From positions 186,001 through 250,000 of the forward strand of contig CAJNDS010002408.1 of NCBI GenBank assembly GCA_905221605.1: a DNA stretch of 64,000 nucleotides, written 5' to 3'. The stretch is from Symbiodinium natans. Its lineage: Eukaryota; Sar; Dinophyceae; Suessiales; Symbiodiniaceae. Below the pieces are notes generated by a model. That model was not told the DNA's origin, did not search any database, and saw only the letters and a program-made list of their open reading frames with translations. This document shows, piece after piece, positions 54,201 through 63,093 of this stretch (positions within the stretch are counted from its first letter, which is position 1; each line of letters starts with the position of its first letter). The position numbers were made by a program, and so were the translations under genes.

Positions 54201-57200
54201 TTTGTCGGTCAATCACACAAGTGTGTTTTTTCCTAATTTGAGCACTCTGGGTGCCTTGGTAAGTAAAAAGAACTTGGGATTTGTCAGGGTTGGCGATCAT
54301 ACCTAGTGACAAGAGTACCCGGAAGAGAACTCGCAGCTCTCGGAGGGCCTGCTCCAAGGATGCGATGTCTTCAAACCTCCAGGCAGCCAAGTGATCGTCA
54401 GCGAAGAGCGTCAGTCGTTCAGCTGACCAACCCGGCCGGATAGCTTCGTCGCATGCTTTTCCCTCCAGGGCTGAGAAGAGCAAGTACAGCAGAGGTGCTA
54501 TACAGCAGCCTTGGCGGACACCCCGTGAAGTTGCAAATTCATGATGATGGTCACCGTGCCTGACATGGCAGTGACATTGTGCATGCAATTGCAGGAGCCA
54601 GGCAATGTAGTCCTCTGGCACATGAGCCTGGAGCATGACTTCCGCCAGCCGCTGTCTCGGGACCCTATCAAAGGCTTGCGACAGATCCAGGGACACAACA
54701 AGTGTGCCGCAGAGCGCGCCTGGCTTGGCTCCCTTGAATCGATCATAGATCTTGTGGGATGTGGCCTGCTGCTGCAAGTGGGCAGTATGTAGGAAATGCG
54801 CAACGCGCCGCAATGCGCCTCGATGCGAGCGACCAGCCATGTAAGCGTACTGAGGATACTGCCTAACAAGATCTTCCACATAGGGTCGGATTCGGTCTCC
54901 TACAGCTGCAGTGACTGCTTTCCCCAGTTGACAGGTCAAGCCAATGGGTCGGAAGTCGGCCGGGCTTTTCCCCGGTTTGCCCGCCTTTAAGATAAGGGCA
55001 AGGTCAGTGTCGCTCCATGGTCGAGGGATGGAAGGAAGTCTGCCTGGGCATTGGCTGGCATTGTGGGCCTTACACAGGTAGTCAGCAATCATTGTAGGAC
55101 AGAGCCGCCAGACGACTGACGGCGGACGCAGGTGAGGCACTGCTTTGCGTAGAGGAACTTGGCGAAGTTTGGCAGCAATGTCTTGCGCTGAGAGCTGAAC
55201 CCCATGTGTGACTAGACAGACAGCACCAGCCGGGATGTCTGCAGGAGATTCAGCTTGGAAGCGCGCCTTGAAGTGGTCTGCAAAAGCTCTGGCCTCTTCA
55301 GCGGGGTCAAGCAGGACGTGATTAGCACCACGAAGCTGTGTGCGTTTCCGGACATTCTTGGGTGCAAGCTTATTGACTATCTGGTAGAGACCACGGAGAT
55401 CATGCCGATCAGCTGCAGTTTGCGCGTCCTCGAGCATGGTCCTTATTTTCTTGGCCCGAGCCTCTTTACTGTTGGCCTTGTGTTGTGCATGTAGTTTACG
55501 AAACCTGGCCCAGGCCTTCCAAGCAGCAATTAACCCACGCATGCCCCTGTCTCTACGACAATTTTTGAAGAAGTTGTAAGCACCCCACATGGTCTTTATC
55601 CCCGTGGCGACTTTCTGCTGTTGCCAGTGCGGTAGGGGCCGCGAGGATCTTTCCTCTTTGCAGTAGTATTTCTGACTGAGTGTGTAGACTAGTTCATGTA
55701 GGGTGTGGAGGGATGACTGATGCTTGGACAACTCAGTGCTCAGCTCTTCCCGGAAGGCAAGGAGTCTCGGTGATGGTTGCTTGGCCTTGGCATCTTGGAT
55801 CATGAGCTCACGGTCGATGACATTCATCGGTGTCTTGGAGGTGTGATACCATGGCCGCCACTTAAGGGACAGACTACCCTGGACCGCAAGATGGTTGGCA
55901 CCGTTTCTCCATAAGCCCACGAACCTTGGCACTGGCCCAGCACAACGCGCGAGGGAGTCAGCATGGAGCTGCTTGACCGCCAGAAAATCTATTTGTGACT
56001 GGTAGCTCCCCCACGAGAACGTGGGTTTGGCTTTGCTTCCCGACCATGTATTTAACATACATAGTTGACGATCGGCCAAAAGGGTATTGACAAGTGGGAA
56101 GTCGGGCGCACGGTCGTGCGGGGGGGGCCAGGTTTTAGGACCTATACACTTAGGGTAAGGATCAAGATGGACGTTCCAATCCCCTCCAACTAGGAGGTGA
56201 TTTCGTTTGGGGAGTTGTCCAAGTGATTTGGACAGTGCACGCCATAGCTGTTCACGCTTGGTGAGGGTGTCTGGTTTGGCTGAGTTGTAGACGTGCTGAT
56301 AGACATTGAAAATATCAAGACTGATATTCCCAATCGGTATTCGAACATGTTGCAAGCGACCAGCTATGATACTTGAGTGACGTATCTCCTGGGGATCCGA
56401 CAAGGTCTTCCTCACGATGGTGAGGAGACCCCCGTGGCGGTGTTCCTGCGATCCGGAGTGTATCAGTGTGAAGTTGGGCGACGTCCACTCTCGCTCAAAT
56501 CCCCAGTGGGATTCTTGGACTAGCAGGATATCGACGGAGGACTGCTCCAACCAGCACATGACTTCGTCGTAGTATGCTCCAGGGAGCCCGCCTGCGTTGA
56601 GAGACATCACCTGGATTCGCTTGGCATCAGACCTGGCGGACATGCGCTGTTTATATTTGCTAGGCGCAACGCGTACAGGAGTAGAGGGGCTTGCCGCAAC
56701 AAGCAGCCGACCTCGATACTTAGTCTCTCCAAGTGCCTGAGCCCTGCGACAAGCTCGAAGAAATGATCGCTTGCGTATTCTGGAGGTGTCAGCTGGGGCC
56801 GACGCAATCGGAAGTGGGTGTGGTCTGGCATGATGTTCCAGTATTGGATGGCCTTGGGTAAGCGTGGGGAAGTGCAGAAGCGCAAGAGAGACCAGAAGGT
56901 GAGATAGAGAAAGGAGTCCTGAGAGAAAGTGAGGGAAAAGGAGGGCCGGTCCGCGCTGAGGCCCGCTGCCACTAGGATTGGCAGTCGCGGCCCGCGCAGG
57001 GGGTGAGTTGACAGGTCGTTGTCCACAATGCTTCGCTGAGAAAAGAGAATGCATATAGGAGGCATCAGCTCCCTCCCTGCTTGTGGAACACAGGGAAACC
57101 CTCGTGTCTGCAACAATGTTGCCCCTGGACTTGGGACCAGGGCGGCTCGGCAATGGTCGGTGTGGTGAGCTTGAGCTTGCAGTGTGCGACCTGAGCTGCA

Positions 57201-59475
57201 AGTCTGGCTGCTTGTGTGTACCAGTACAGTGGTGTTGGTAAAGGCGTTCAGGCACTGGGTCAGACCTGATGCACGCCCGAGATGTTCGAGCAGAGGCCCT
57301 GGCAGTGCAGTCAGCATCCATGGTTGGACCTGTGAGCGTGGCAGTCTGCATAGGGAGACTACAGGTCTGAGTGGCGTTGATTGTGGGCCAGCCTGACACG
57401 TATGGTATGAATGGCTGTGGCAGTCTACATCGGTACAGTATGAAGGAGAAGGGCTCGAGCAAGCGGCGCCATGTGTTGAGGGCATTGTGCTGCCATGCCA
57501 TCCTCCTCCTTCTTAGGTAACGACCACGGCTACGCCGGTGCAGCATTGGCTGGTCCAATCTTTTTCGCGCTTGCGATGGGTAGCACCTCCTGTGGCCGGT
57601 CACCCACTTAAATCTAGCCCATGGGTGGCTTCGAGTGCGCTTGCCAAGGATGATGTCTTCCCATGTTCGCTCCATTAGGGGGATTCGGGTTCTGGCCTGA
57701 CAGACCTGCGGGGCGAGCACATCTAGTCCACCAGGGATCTCAGGAGATCTAGCATTTGGCCCCCCTGTACAAGGCCCGTAAAGGATCTCTAGTAGAGATT
57801 GTGTAGGGGGCCTGTAAGGAAGGGCCAAATAGCCTCTGGGAGCCACATTTTGCCCAGCTCGTAGGCCATTCTGATCATCACTGATGGTGCCGATAGCGTG
57901 GAGGTTTACTTCCTGGCGTGCACAGCAGGACCACATCGGAGTGTCTGGCACTGGGTTCGGCAAAGTCCGGGCGCCTGACCTGTTGTCGAGCTGCTCCACG
58001 TATTTGGTGAGGAGGTACCGCACTTGGTGATCAGGCACTCGTTCCCTTCGGAGCTCAGATTGAGTAAGGAGAGCCAAATGGTGCAGGGTGGTATGGCAGA
58101 GGTTCCTGCTGATGGTGGCCTCAAAGTCCTGACTCTCCTTCTGGAACTGTGCCGGGGTGAAGTGAGGCGCAGCTCTCAAGAACATCGCCGCATACCGAGC
58201 AAACTTGTTGGCCTGGAGTATGCTGAGCCCCGAGGTTCCCACAGTCTCCGCATCGTGTCGAGTGAGGTCATCAATCATGCTGTCGGTGACGGAGTCAGAC
58301 TGATCACGGAAAAGAGTGAGCGGAGGAGGCAGGGCATCTGAGGAACGGGGACCTGTGAGCGAGGCCGGTGCACCGATTCGCTGTGCCTTTGCCCTTGATC
58401 CTGATGATGATGGCTTTGCCTCCGAGCTTGAGTGAGGGGACCTCTTGGTGCCGCGCTTCTCCATGCTGTCATTGGACATAGCGGGCGTGCGGCCTGCAGG
58501 AGTCAGTGCAGTCCAGGGGTACAGCCGTGGGCAACGGGTCAACCGAGGCGCACACTCACTCTGGAGCAGGGCCAGCACCGTGCTGAAAGTAAACGGCTGA
58601 CGGGCAAGCTTCTCAGGACACCAGCAAGGTTGACGGTATACGCAGATCACTGGTACACTGTGCAGCGGTGACTTTATCCCTGACGCGACACAGTTGGTCC
58701 ATATGGTAGCGGAGGCATCTGGGCTTGAATTAGTTGGTGTCCAGAGGGGTCTGGGAACACCGCATATAAGGGGCTCACCGTGGAGACCCAGCAGCTGCCT
58801 CATAAGCCATCCTGACGTGGGGGCGAACTGCTCTGCTGGGAGTGAGGCAAGGGGGTGATGCACGTACATGGCACAGTGCGGCGGCAGAGTATCAAGGTTG
58901 GCTGCATACACAGGTGGGGATTCACTGCAATCCAAACGCTGTCCTGCCTCTCCCAAATTAGTCCAAGGAATGGAGATCACCGTGCCTGAGTGTAGATGCC
59001 ACCATGGCCATGGCATTTGCACGATGCAGTCTGCGGAGCCCGGCCACTTGTGAGTCAGGCCAGAGGTGTTCACCTGTTTCGTCTCTTTCCTGCAGTGCTT
59101 AACAAGGGGGGAGGCAGAGCGTGGCCAGATGCAGCGACAGTGTGCCAAGGCAGCGTCCCAACAAACTGATTGATCTTCTTCTTGGCTTCGCCTGCAGGGC
59201 AAAACATCTGGGCGTATATCAAGCTGCGGCTGCCAGACGGTTATGAGACAAGCACAGAATGTCCACATGTGTACAGAGGCCCCAGCTGAAGGGATGCGGT
59301 GTGTTGCCGGCACGGGCTGGAACATGAAACAGTGTCCTGTCACAGACACGTAAGAAGACGGATGGTCAGGGATACGCAGACTGAGCCTGAGGTGCACTGT
59401 TGACAGGTGCGGCAGCGGGAGTTGCCGTGGCATCTTGTTGGCAGTCGTCTGTCTCACCTGCAGCGAGCGAGGCAT
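51280..59475 (-). CDS. LINE polyprotein: endonuclease, reverse transcriptase, zinc fingers, USP protease
   Basis: A 2731-codon open frame, not all of it coding. Residues about 35-330 and 332-700 read as Gag-like protein; MSNDSMEKRG at about 58480 is a possible start. APE-type endonuclease at about 950-1190: MSLNAGG, LLVQESHWG, GGDWNVHLDP, SQIDFLAVK, GANHLAVQG. RT at about 1460-1790: VVSLDLSQAFDRVP (motif A), SRGVRQGCCIAPLL (B), LTLFADDHLA (C), ISYLGVTL. Cys/His fingers at about 1945-2140: CKFCGVYFATRASMKAHLTR, CQHCNHHFPTWSSLAIH, CGFCGTWLIDISKIKQHFRH. Residues about 2142-2460 are a shadow; the coding sense there is in the frame at 53033-52077. USP (C19) protease from about 2465: SNTTSFCYMNA, GQQDAAEFLSLL, ILLQLPRF, HSGHYNCWLR, TEDNREAV. 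All RT and protease catalytic residues are present. Confidence 0.85.
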   Translation of the reverse strand: MPRSLQVRQTTANKMPRQLPLPHLSTVHLRLSLRIPDHPSSYVSVTGHCFMFQPVPATHRIPSAGASVHMWTFCACLITVWQPQLDIRPDVLPCRRSQEEDQSVCWDAALAHCRCIWPRSASPLVKHCRKETKQVNTSGLTHKWPGSADCIVQMPWPWWHLHSGTVISIPWTNLGEAGQRLDCSESPPVYAANLDTLPPHCAMYVHHPLASLPAEQFAPTSGWLMRQLLGLHGEPLICGVPRPLWTPTNSSPDASATIWTNCVASGIKSPLHSVPVICVYRQPCWCPEKLARQPFTFSTVLALLQSECAPRLTRCPRLYPWTALTPAGRTPAMSNDSMEKRGTKRSPHSSSEAKPSSSGSRAKAQRIGAPASLTGPRSSDALPPPLTLFRDQSDSVTDSMIDDLTRHDAETVGTSGLSILQANKFARYAAMFLRAAPHFTPAQFQKESQDFEATISRNLCHTTLHHLALLTQSELRRERVPDHQVRYLLTKYVEQLDNRSGARTLPNPVPDTPMWSCCARQEVNLHAIGTISDDQNGLRAGQNVAPRGYLALPYRPPTQSLLEILYGPCTGGPNARSPEIPGGLDVLAPQVCQARTRIPLMERTWEDIILGKRTRSHPWARFKWVTGHRRCYPSQARKRLDQPMLHRRSRGRYLRRRRMAWQHNALNTWRRLLEPFSFILYRCRLPQPFIPYVSGWPTINATQTCSLPMQTATLTGPTMDADCTARASARTSRACIRSDPVPERLYQHHCTGTHKQPDLQLRSHTASSSSPHRPLPSRPGPKSRGNIVADTRVSLCSTSREGADASYMHSLFSAKHCGQRPVNSPPARAATANPSGSGPQRGPALLFPHFLSGLLSLSHLLVSLALLHFPTLTQGHPILEHHARPHPLPIASAPADTSRIRKRSFLRACRRAQALGETKYRGRLLVAASPSTPVRVAPSKYKQRMSARSDAKRIQVMSLNAGGLPGAYYDEVMCWLEQSSVDILLVQESHWGFEREWTSPNFTLIHSGSQEHRHGGLLTIVRKTLSDPQEIRHSSIIAGRLQHVRIPIGNISLDIFNVYQHVYNSAKPDTLTKREQLWRALSKSLGQLPKRNHLLVGGDWNVHLDPYPKCIGPKTWPPPHDRAPDFPLVNTLLADRQLCMLNTWSGSKAKPTFSWGSYQSQIDFLAVKQLHADSLARCAGPVPRFVGLWRNGANHLAVQGSLSLKWRPWYHTSKTPMNVIDRELMIQDAKAKQPSPRLLAFREELSTELSKHQSSLHTLHELVYTLSQKYYCKEERSSRPLPHWQQQKVATGIKTMWGAYNFFKNCRRDRGMRGLIAAWKAWARFRKLHAQHKANSKEARAKKIRTMLEDAQTAADRHDLRGLYQIVNKLAPKNVRKRTQLRGANHVLLDPAEEARAFADHFKARFQAESPADIPAGAVCLVTHGVQLSAQDIAAKLRQVPLRKAVPHLRPPSVVWRLCPTMIADYLCKAHNASQCPGRLPSIPRPWSDTDLALILKAGKPGKSPADFRPIGLTCQLGKAVTAAVGDRIRPYVEDLVRQYPQYAYMAGRSHRGALRRVAHFLHTAHLQQQATSHKIYDRFKGAKPGALCGTLVVSLDLSQAFDRVPRQRLAEVMLQAHVPEDYIAWLLQLHAQCHCHVRHGDHHHEFATSRGVRQGCCIAPLLYLLFSALEGKACDEAIRPGWSAERLTLFADDHLAAWRFEDIASLEQALRELRVLFRVLLSLGMIANPDKSQVLFTYQGTQSAQIRKKHTCVIDRQRFLKLGEGPNTVLLPIGSKISYLGVTLTATSSADQTMSNRLGKGWSMFKRIKKFLTPRSNITLSHRLALWRACVWSTSTYGIDSVGINHKGAKKLRVAVLKQLRYILGSPAHIYHQSNQDILLSCSMSDPVQDLENALLKELGKQTNPLDAFSNRPSAEWRAELIEQFANASTVPDKDPEPQLPPKTHACKFCGVYFATRASMKAHLTRMHPDQAPASLVPFSRQADSSQGLPICQHCNHHFPTWSSLAIHITGGHCASKPIPSLDNTASTSECPECPALINDNTVRDSVRQAGPSAVLTWKATAVHLQKYCGFCGTWLIDISKIKQHFRHSHPALLAAYGSETAKLVKSTNSQGYPCLLCGSKAKPASAHKLVCPVLWQGTMMCLHILRDLGCQDDGTGPVSGMLPGRPDVRPTCIPSCAATRKNGDGRNQCQTAKDASYTPTGERQRPKRTSTLVQLWPQTQAGTAAAAPGRAPPSCGSGGSADGLHGPLDTAQCRGNPAHTPGLRMAHVHLEQCHHHDPGDAESSRQVARRAQQRHEDWPDTPAHMPASLSPAVPYGSASTGYNKHGLAETGDGQRMAGQSECVEFPKVGPNLPEADPGYLSHPLANGKSSTGSEGTLRAGERPPSPAKVPVHSPDLPATKGTCSLDAHGHLGPDQRSPKGPRTPCPASQQLSASTDRMSDQARALAQIRFEPRAPVVAGRVLGLTLSNTTSFCYMNASFLLVSWLFCFLPCHLTEWLGTSGELWQLILATPSRRVTLSSHLRWRVLLSFWRERKGQQDAAEFLSLLGAKHWKMGLKLKWQARCLVESDVLIEDSGWDFLLRIPSGSGPRLSEQVIPLTLDSLIAAWHQQARSHALCEAPEAILLQLPRFCVRQSMHVKDHTPINIRPDFRLPIFTDDQSLHVQWRTYTAVGAICHFGPDLHSGHYNCWLREGARQWQTEDNREAVACRDCASLDGSCYVIAAIRASTPP
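51283..52095 (-). CDS. Ubiquitin-specific protease (peptidase C19) domain of the LINE
   Basis: About 270 residues at the C-terminus of the LINE polyprotein. USPs cleave ubiquitin from proteins by a Cys-His-Asp mechanism. The Cys box reads LSNTTSFCYMNASFLL, with oxyanion Asn five residues before the Cys. GQQDAAEFL matches the QQDAxEFL signature. LLQLPRF and later VKDHTPINI match the beta-strand core. The His box reads ICHFGPDLHSGHYNCWLR, and TEDNREAV supplies the third acidic position. The domain is shorter than most host USPs. It is in frame 0, one step from the segment just upstream. Its role could be removing ubiquitin from element proteins or from a host restriction step; that is inference. 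Confidence 0.82.
52077..53033 (-). CDS. Out-of-frame linker segment of the LINE polyprotein (318 codons)
   Basis: In a second frame, overlapping the long polyprotein frame, 318 codons read as convincing protein. A Pro/Lys/Gln/His-rich stretch (RPPKTHRTHQQGKGKGPK) comes first. A helical part follows with MVSMARSTLRNAEAIQLIRQ, MQKVADKWHEEHNKGTRIGQ, RICLLHSLLQCLMEALQQV and MDISVLTSEAQRAHELLAQL. It ends LDAYLD and a TGA at 52077, overlapping the start of the protease domain. The long frame over the same stretch is low-complexity. Coding sense therefore moves from frame 0 (zinc fingers) to this frame near 53045 and back near 52090. Two opposite frameshifts, indels, or small introns could explain it. 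Confidence 0.65.
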   Translation of the reverse strand: MISAVRMTAQAQFLECFQEDQMFGPLASLAAPPPERMETDETSARPPKTHRTHQQGKGKGPKGHPPSFNSGHRRKQGQQPQHQGGHLPHADPEVRLMVSMARSTLRNAEAIQLIRQDYGWLMYISNSATTTTQAMQKVADKWHEEHNKGTRIGQTPLRICLLHSLLQCLMEALQQVTTNMDLQKQATDNGWLVNQNAWSFQKWDPTSQKLIQDTSRTPLPMERAPLAVKELFELVNDPRVLLRFRSTRPISQQRKGPVLSMLMDISVLTSEAQRAHELLAQLRSSSALQLIGCQIKREPLHRSALNQELQSSLDAYLD

Positions 59476-59690
59476 CGAGTGTAGTGGCTGGGACGTTTGC
59501 AGGGCGCACGCAACCGAGGGACAACATCAACCAGGGACATTCGCGCAAGCATTTCGCTGGTGGGCAGCAGTGTAGGCAAGAAGTTGATTACCTATGCACA
59601 CTCTGATGGCATACATGTGGGCAAGGGAGGGCTTCGGTAGCATCCCACGGCACTGGTATGTACACGAGGCATGGTACAAAAGGGAGAAGC
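59366..59690 (-). CDS. LINE N-terminal linker segments in changing frames
   Basis: Between the Pro/Ser-rich ORF and the long polyprotein frame, coding sense seems to pass through two frames. 59690-59530 has MLPKPSLAHMYAIRVCIGNQ, ending at a TGA at 59529-59527. 59515-59366 has RPANVPATTLDASLAAGETD then QQDATATPAAAPVNSAPQAQ. The latter joins the long frame near 59370. Several single-base shifts are implied. Confidence 0.35.
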
Positions 59691-59698
59691 CAGACTGC

Positions 59699-60499
59699 TC
59701 AAGGTGCTCCTGCGTCCTCGGTGTGTTCACTTTCCACGGTGGCATCATCGGCCGGTCGCTCCGTTGGTCTTGTGGATGTGGTAGTCGAGTCAGAGCTCGT
59801 GGCAGCGCCCGCCGATGTGCTGCTCGTAGATGGTGCTCCCGTGCCTGTGTTGCCAATACCGTCACTCCAGACTGGCACTGGTGGTAGTATACGTCCGCGC
59901 CCCGGTGCCTTGGCGGATGTGTGAGTCGTGCTGGGGCTCCCTGGGCCCTCCGCCCCCAACTCCGGCGCAACCGGCAGGTTGACCGGAGTTGGGGGCGGAG
60001 GCCCATAGGGAGGGCCAAGAGGGCCCCGACGTGTGAGCACGCTGGCTGCCGGGTCCGCCAGGTATACACCCCTGATGTCTCCTCTGAGCATAGGTGGACG
60101 TCGGGTCGGAGCCAGCTTGGGCAATACAAGCATTGCCGTCGGGACAGAAGGGTCCAGAGAGGCTGGTGGCACCGGCGGTGCTGGAGGTGCTGGCGGTGAA
60201 TCTGAGTCCGAACCCGAGCCAGAGGCCCTGGAGCCCGAGGGAGAGCGTGATCGAGATCGCGATCGAGAGGACCAAGTAGTCGACGGCTGCCATGGTGGTG
60301 GCAGCGTGTCCGTTTGGCAGCCTCTGGAGCTCCTCGCCCGCACTCTTCTGCCTCGGCGCCGACAACAGCCAAACATGGGATGCAGTGGGCGATTGTGGAC
60401 CACCACCGTTTGGGGCAATGTGGTACGGGGGGGGGAAGGCAATGAACATGAATGGCTCTTATAGATGACCCAAATGCAGGTGGAGGAATGGCTAGACAC
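59699..60499 (-). CDS. Pro/Ser/Arg-Ser-rich ORF upstream of the LINE polyprotein
   Basis: A 266-codon frame with strongly biased, disordered composition. It has an Arg-rich start (CCRRRGRRVRARSSRG), an RS-repeat stretch (SSRSRSRSRSPSGSRAS), an acidic-Ser and Pro-Ala-rich part (PPAPPAPPVPPASLDPS), RRPPMLRGDIRGVYLADPAA, and a Ser/Thr-rich end. The composition suits a nucleic-acid-binding ORF1 or Gag-type protein. No fold is recognised. The overlapping long frame is its shadow. It ends about 220 bp before the polyprotein frame. Confidence 0.5.
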   Translation of the reverse strand: MSSHSSTCIWVIYKSHSCSLPSPPRTTLPQTVVVHNRPLHPMFGCCRRRGRRVRARSSRGCQTDTLPPPWQPSTTWSSRSRSRSRSPSGSRASGSGSDSDSPPAPPAPPVPPASLDPSVPTAMLVLPKLAPTRRPPMLRGDIRGVYLADPAASVLTRRGPLGPPYGPPPPTPVNLPVAPELGAEGPGSPSTTHTSAKAPGRGRILPPVPVWSDGIGNTGTGAPSTSSTSAGAATSSDSTTTSTRPTERPADDATVESEHTEDAGAP

Positions 60500-61519
60500 T
60501 GGTTGTCCAGGATCACTTGAGCCGCTGATTTGTATCGACAGACAAGTGTCACAGGATGGAGCACAGCCGACACTACATGCAGGGGAGCCCAGGGTGCAGA
60601 GGTCGCCTTATCCTGGCTCGGCACGGCGCCATGCGATCCGTCTACAGGCATGATCTGTATGGCATGAGCGTGGAGTATGAGGTCATGAACTGGTGTGCTC
60701 CAGCCTTTGGTGTGCCTGGCTTGAGAAGGTGCGCACAATGGCCGTCGGACGCAAGGAGCGGTGGACGCAGGAAAGTAGCAAGCTCTGGCCTTCAGAAGGC
60801 TGCATCCCAAAGCTGTCATCCCTTTGCGCAGCACTTGCTCTATACTACTTGGTGGGACCTGAAAAAGTGGCCCGTACGAAGTCCAAAAGGGGATTCCTTG
60901 CTCACCGGTTGGGCCCTCCCCACAGCTTATAGGACTCATATTGTGAAAGAGAAACTGTGTGAAGGGGTAACAGGTTTTCTGACCCTGGGGGGGGGGAAAG
61001 CCTTCACCGGGAGGGCAGCTACGCATGTGAGCTATCCATTCAGTCTGTAACGAGAGAGCTGGACGCACAGCTGCTTGGCAGTGTGAACGGCCTGGATGCG
61101 CCTTCACATGGCCGGTAAGGTGGCATGGAGATTCGAGCGCTGGCGCGGACCTGGGCGTTGCGGCGGTGAGGTTAGGGGATTGTTGCAGGGGAGAGTGACA
61201 AGGTCGGGGCATTCGTGCTTGCGTAGGTGCCATCTTGGAGGGCCTGCAACATGCACGATGTGACATTAACCAGCCCCCTAATTCTTCGCCAGCCCTTAGC
61301 GTCGCCTTCAGCTGGTCCAGGTACCGGGAGCAGTGTTGTTGAGCTCCAGAGGAGCCGGTCTGCACTGTGTGGTGGTGAGGCAGCAGGGGCAGCCGAACCA
61401 GACGTGGTCTGGGAGAACCAGGCGCAGGCGTCTTAGAGACCAGCAGATTAGGGAAACCAAAAGTGGGAGGTGCAGCGAGGGAGAAGGAACTACCACTGGT
61501 CTTCCTATACCCGGTTGGA
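60500..61519 (-). other. Weakly coding interval inside the LINE
   Basis: Two frames compete. One reads TTSGSAAPAASPPHSADRLL then DAKGWRRIRGLVNVTSCMLQ to about 61190; the other stays open to 60500 without motifs. A nine-G run lies near 60990. The interval may be linker coding decayed by indels, or untranslated. Confidence 0.25.
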
Positions 61520-62171
61520 TCAGTTTTCCAGCTGTGCTTGACATCTCCTGCGACGTCTGGGAGGTTCATCTGGACTTGGCGATACCGCATGTCGAGGGTC
61601 AGAGCCATCATCTTCGGTTGAAGGGAACAGCACTCCTTCGGGCGGATGTTGTCGAGCATGGAACATCTGGAGGAAGTGGTCTGCACATTCTTGCTCCATA
61701 AATGCCAGCAGCCAACGAAGGCCTTGTTTCCCAGTATTACCGTACGTAGCTTCCAACGAACCCACCACATTGCCTGCCAGTGTGGCCCCCATATGCCAGT
61801 TGACCAAGAAGTGACGTCGTATTGAATCACCTGCCATAGCGCAGTAGCTTGTGATGTCATTGACAGCGTCATCTGCATGTAGCCGCCACCAGTGACTGAT
61901 CGTAGGAGGCAGCGGTTGTCTGTATATCGCAAGGGCAACACGGTGCGCTCGCTGCGTGGTTCTTCGCCAACGGACTGGCATTCGTCCCAGCGTGTCGTCC
62001 ACCCAGTCGCGATGCAGCATTCGATCGCATCTGGCTTGACAGCCTCGTCTCCTGCCAGCGATGCTTCTGCTATTGCAGGCAAAGAGGAGGCATTGGCAAA
62101 AGCGGGTCCAGGCAATCGAGACCACAAACTGGTTATCCACCATAGACATGTCCACCAGTTCAGCATGGTCC
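61520..62171 (-). CDS. N-terminal ORF segment at the 5' end of the LINE
   Basis: From an ATG near 62171 (MDHAELVDMSMVDNQF) the frame reads RDWVDDTLGRMPVRWRRTTQ, AHRVALAIYRQPLPPTISHW, DDAVNDITSYCAMAGDSIRR, HFLVNWHMGATLAGNVVGSL and LRWLLAFMEQECADHFLQMF. It then has an acidic-basic tail (SPSPDEPPRRRRRCQAQLEN) and a stop at 61520. It reads as a compact helical domain followed by a disordered basic tail. Its position suggests the first ORF of the LINE, but it could be an unrelated host exon. No family recognised. Confidence 0.45.
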
Positions 62172-62285
62172 ATATGGCGCGGGATCAATATGGTTCCAGC
62201 AGTGGCAGCAGCAGCCCACCCCCAACACAGGAGACACAACCCAACCACACCCAGAGGATCCTACGGCTCGAGCCGAGACACTTTC

Positions 62286-62600
62286 CCGAAACCCTAAACC
62301 AACCCTAAACCCTAGACCTTGAACCCTACACCGTAAACCCGAAACCCTAAGCCCTAAGCCGTAAACCCTCAACCCTCAACCTCAGCCCGAGACCCAAAAC
62401 CCGAAACCCTAAGCCCTAAGCCTAAACCCTAAACCCTGGACCCTAAACCCTTAACCTTAAGCAGCAAACCCTAAACCCGAAAAGAGCAAACCCTAAACCC
62501 GAAAAGAGCAAACCCTAAACCCTAAGGCCTCAACCCTATAAAAGCCCGAAACCCTAAAGCCTAAACACCAAACCCTAAACCGCCTAAACCCCCCAAAAAA
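62286..62600. repeat. Degenerate telomere-like array, right of the LINE
   Basis: CCCTAAA-type words on plus. It shares long near-identical word orders with the array at 50452-50770, in the same orientation. It includes a short duplication (CCCGAAAAGAGCAAACCCTA twice near 62475-62515). Confidence 0.85.
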
Positions 62601-63093
62601 ACCTGGCTCGCCACTTCAAGGCTTCAAACAATGCACAGCATGGGTAAGCGGTACCGTGGGGGTCTCCTTGGCTGACGGCTCGGCTGCGGCTGAGGAAGCA
62701 TGGGTGGACATTGGCTCATCGGGCAGGATTGCGTGTTTATGCTGCCGACCTGTGCCTGCTGCTGACGACAGGCACAGATGGTTAGTGACACAGGACCTCG
62801 TGAAGGAACACCACCTCTTTTGCTCGCCAGACAGGGAGCTTGAGCCACGTCATGGTGCTGGGAGCAAGGTTTTGGTGATGCGCCAAGTTGTTTTGGTGCG
62901 CTGTACGGTGTGTTTGGTGCGCGAACATACAGTTGGTGCTCGATTCGGTCTGCAATCACAAACCTAGTGGGTCATAGAACTACCGAAGAGTGCGGTCTTT
63001 ACTTTCAGAGAAAAATGTACACAAACCAAGAAACTCGAGCAAGAAAACAACGCATGCATCAGTGCCTCTGTTGCTGCTGGGCAAAACATTGTC

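Larger units (their letters stand above)
51280..62171 (-). mobile_element. Large LINE-type (non-LTR) retrotransposon with C-terminal ubiquitin protease
   Basis: Coding features run from 62171 down to 51280 on the minus strand: two N-terminal ORF segments of unknown function, then a polyprotein with APE-type endonuclease, reverse transcriptase, C2H2-like fingers and a USP-type protease. No LTRs, integrase or tyrosine recombinase are present, so it is a non-LTR element. It lies between two related degenerate CCCTAAA arrays (50452-50770 and 62286-62600). Several frame changes are needed to follow the coding sense (near 59370, 53045 and 52090), so this copy is either decayed or read by frameshifting. 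The exact ends are not defined. Confidence 0.8.

Noticed and set aside
56607-57485. 292-codon minus-strand frame overlapping the LINE polyprotein
   Set aside because: The main frame reads better at the right end, where it enters the endonuclease; this frame has no motif.
59476-59529. One 3600-codon frame from 62166 to 51280 broken only by a TGA at 59529-59527, as a readthrough candidate
   Set aside because: Around the TGA the better coding sense is in another frame on both sides, so the shared register is coincidental in GC-rich sequence.
59527-62166. 879-codon minus-strand frame as a single gene
   Set aside because: Its best parts are shadows of two other-frame ORFs (62171-61520 and 60499-59699) that read far better.
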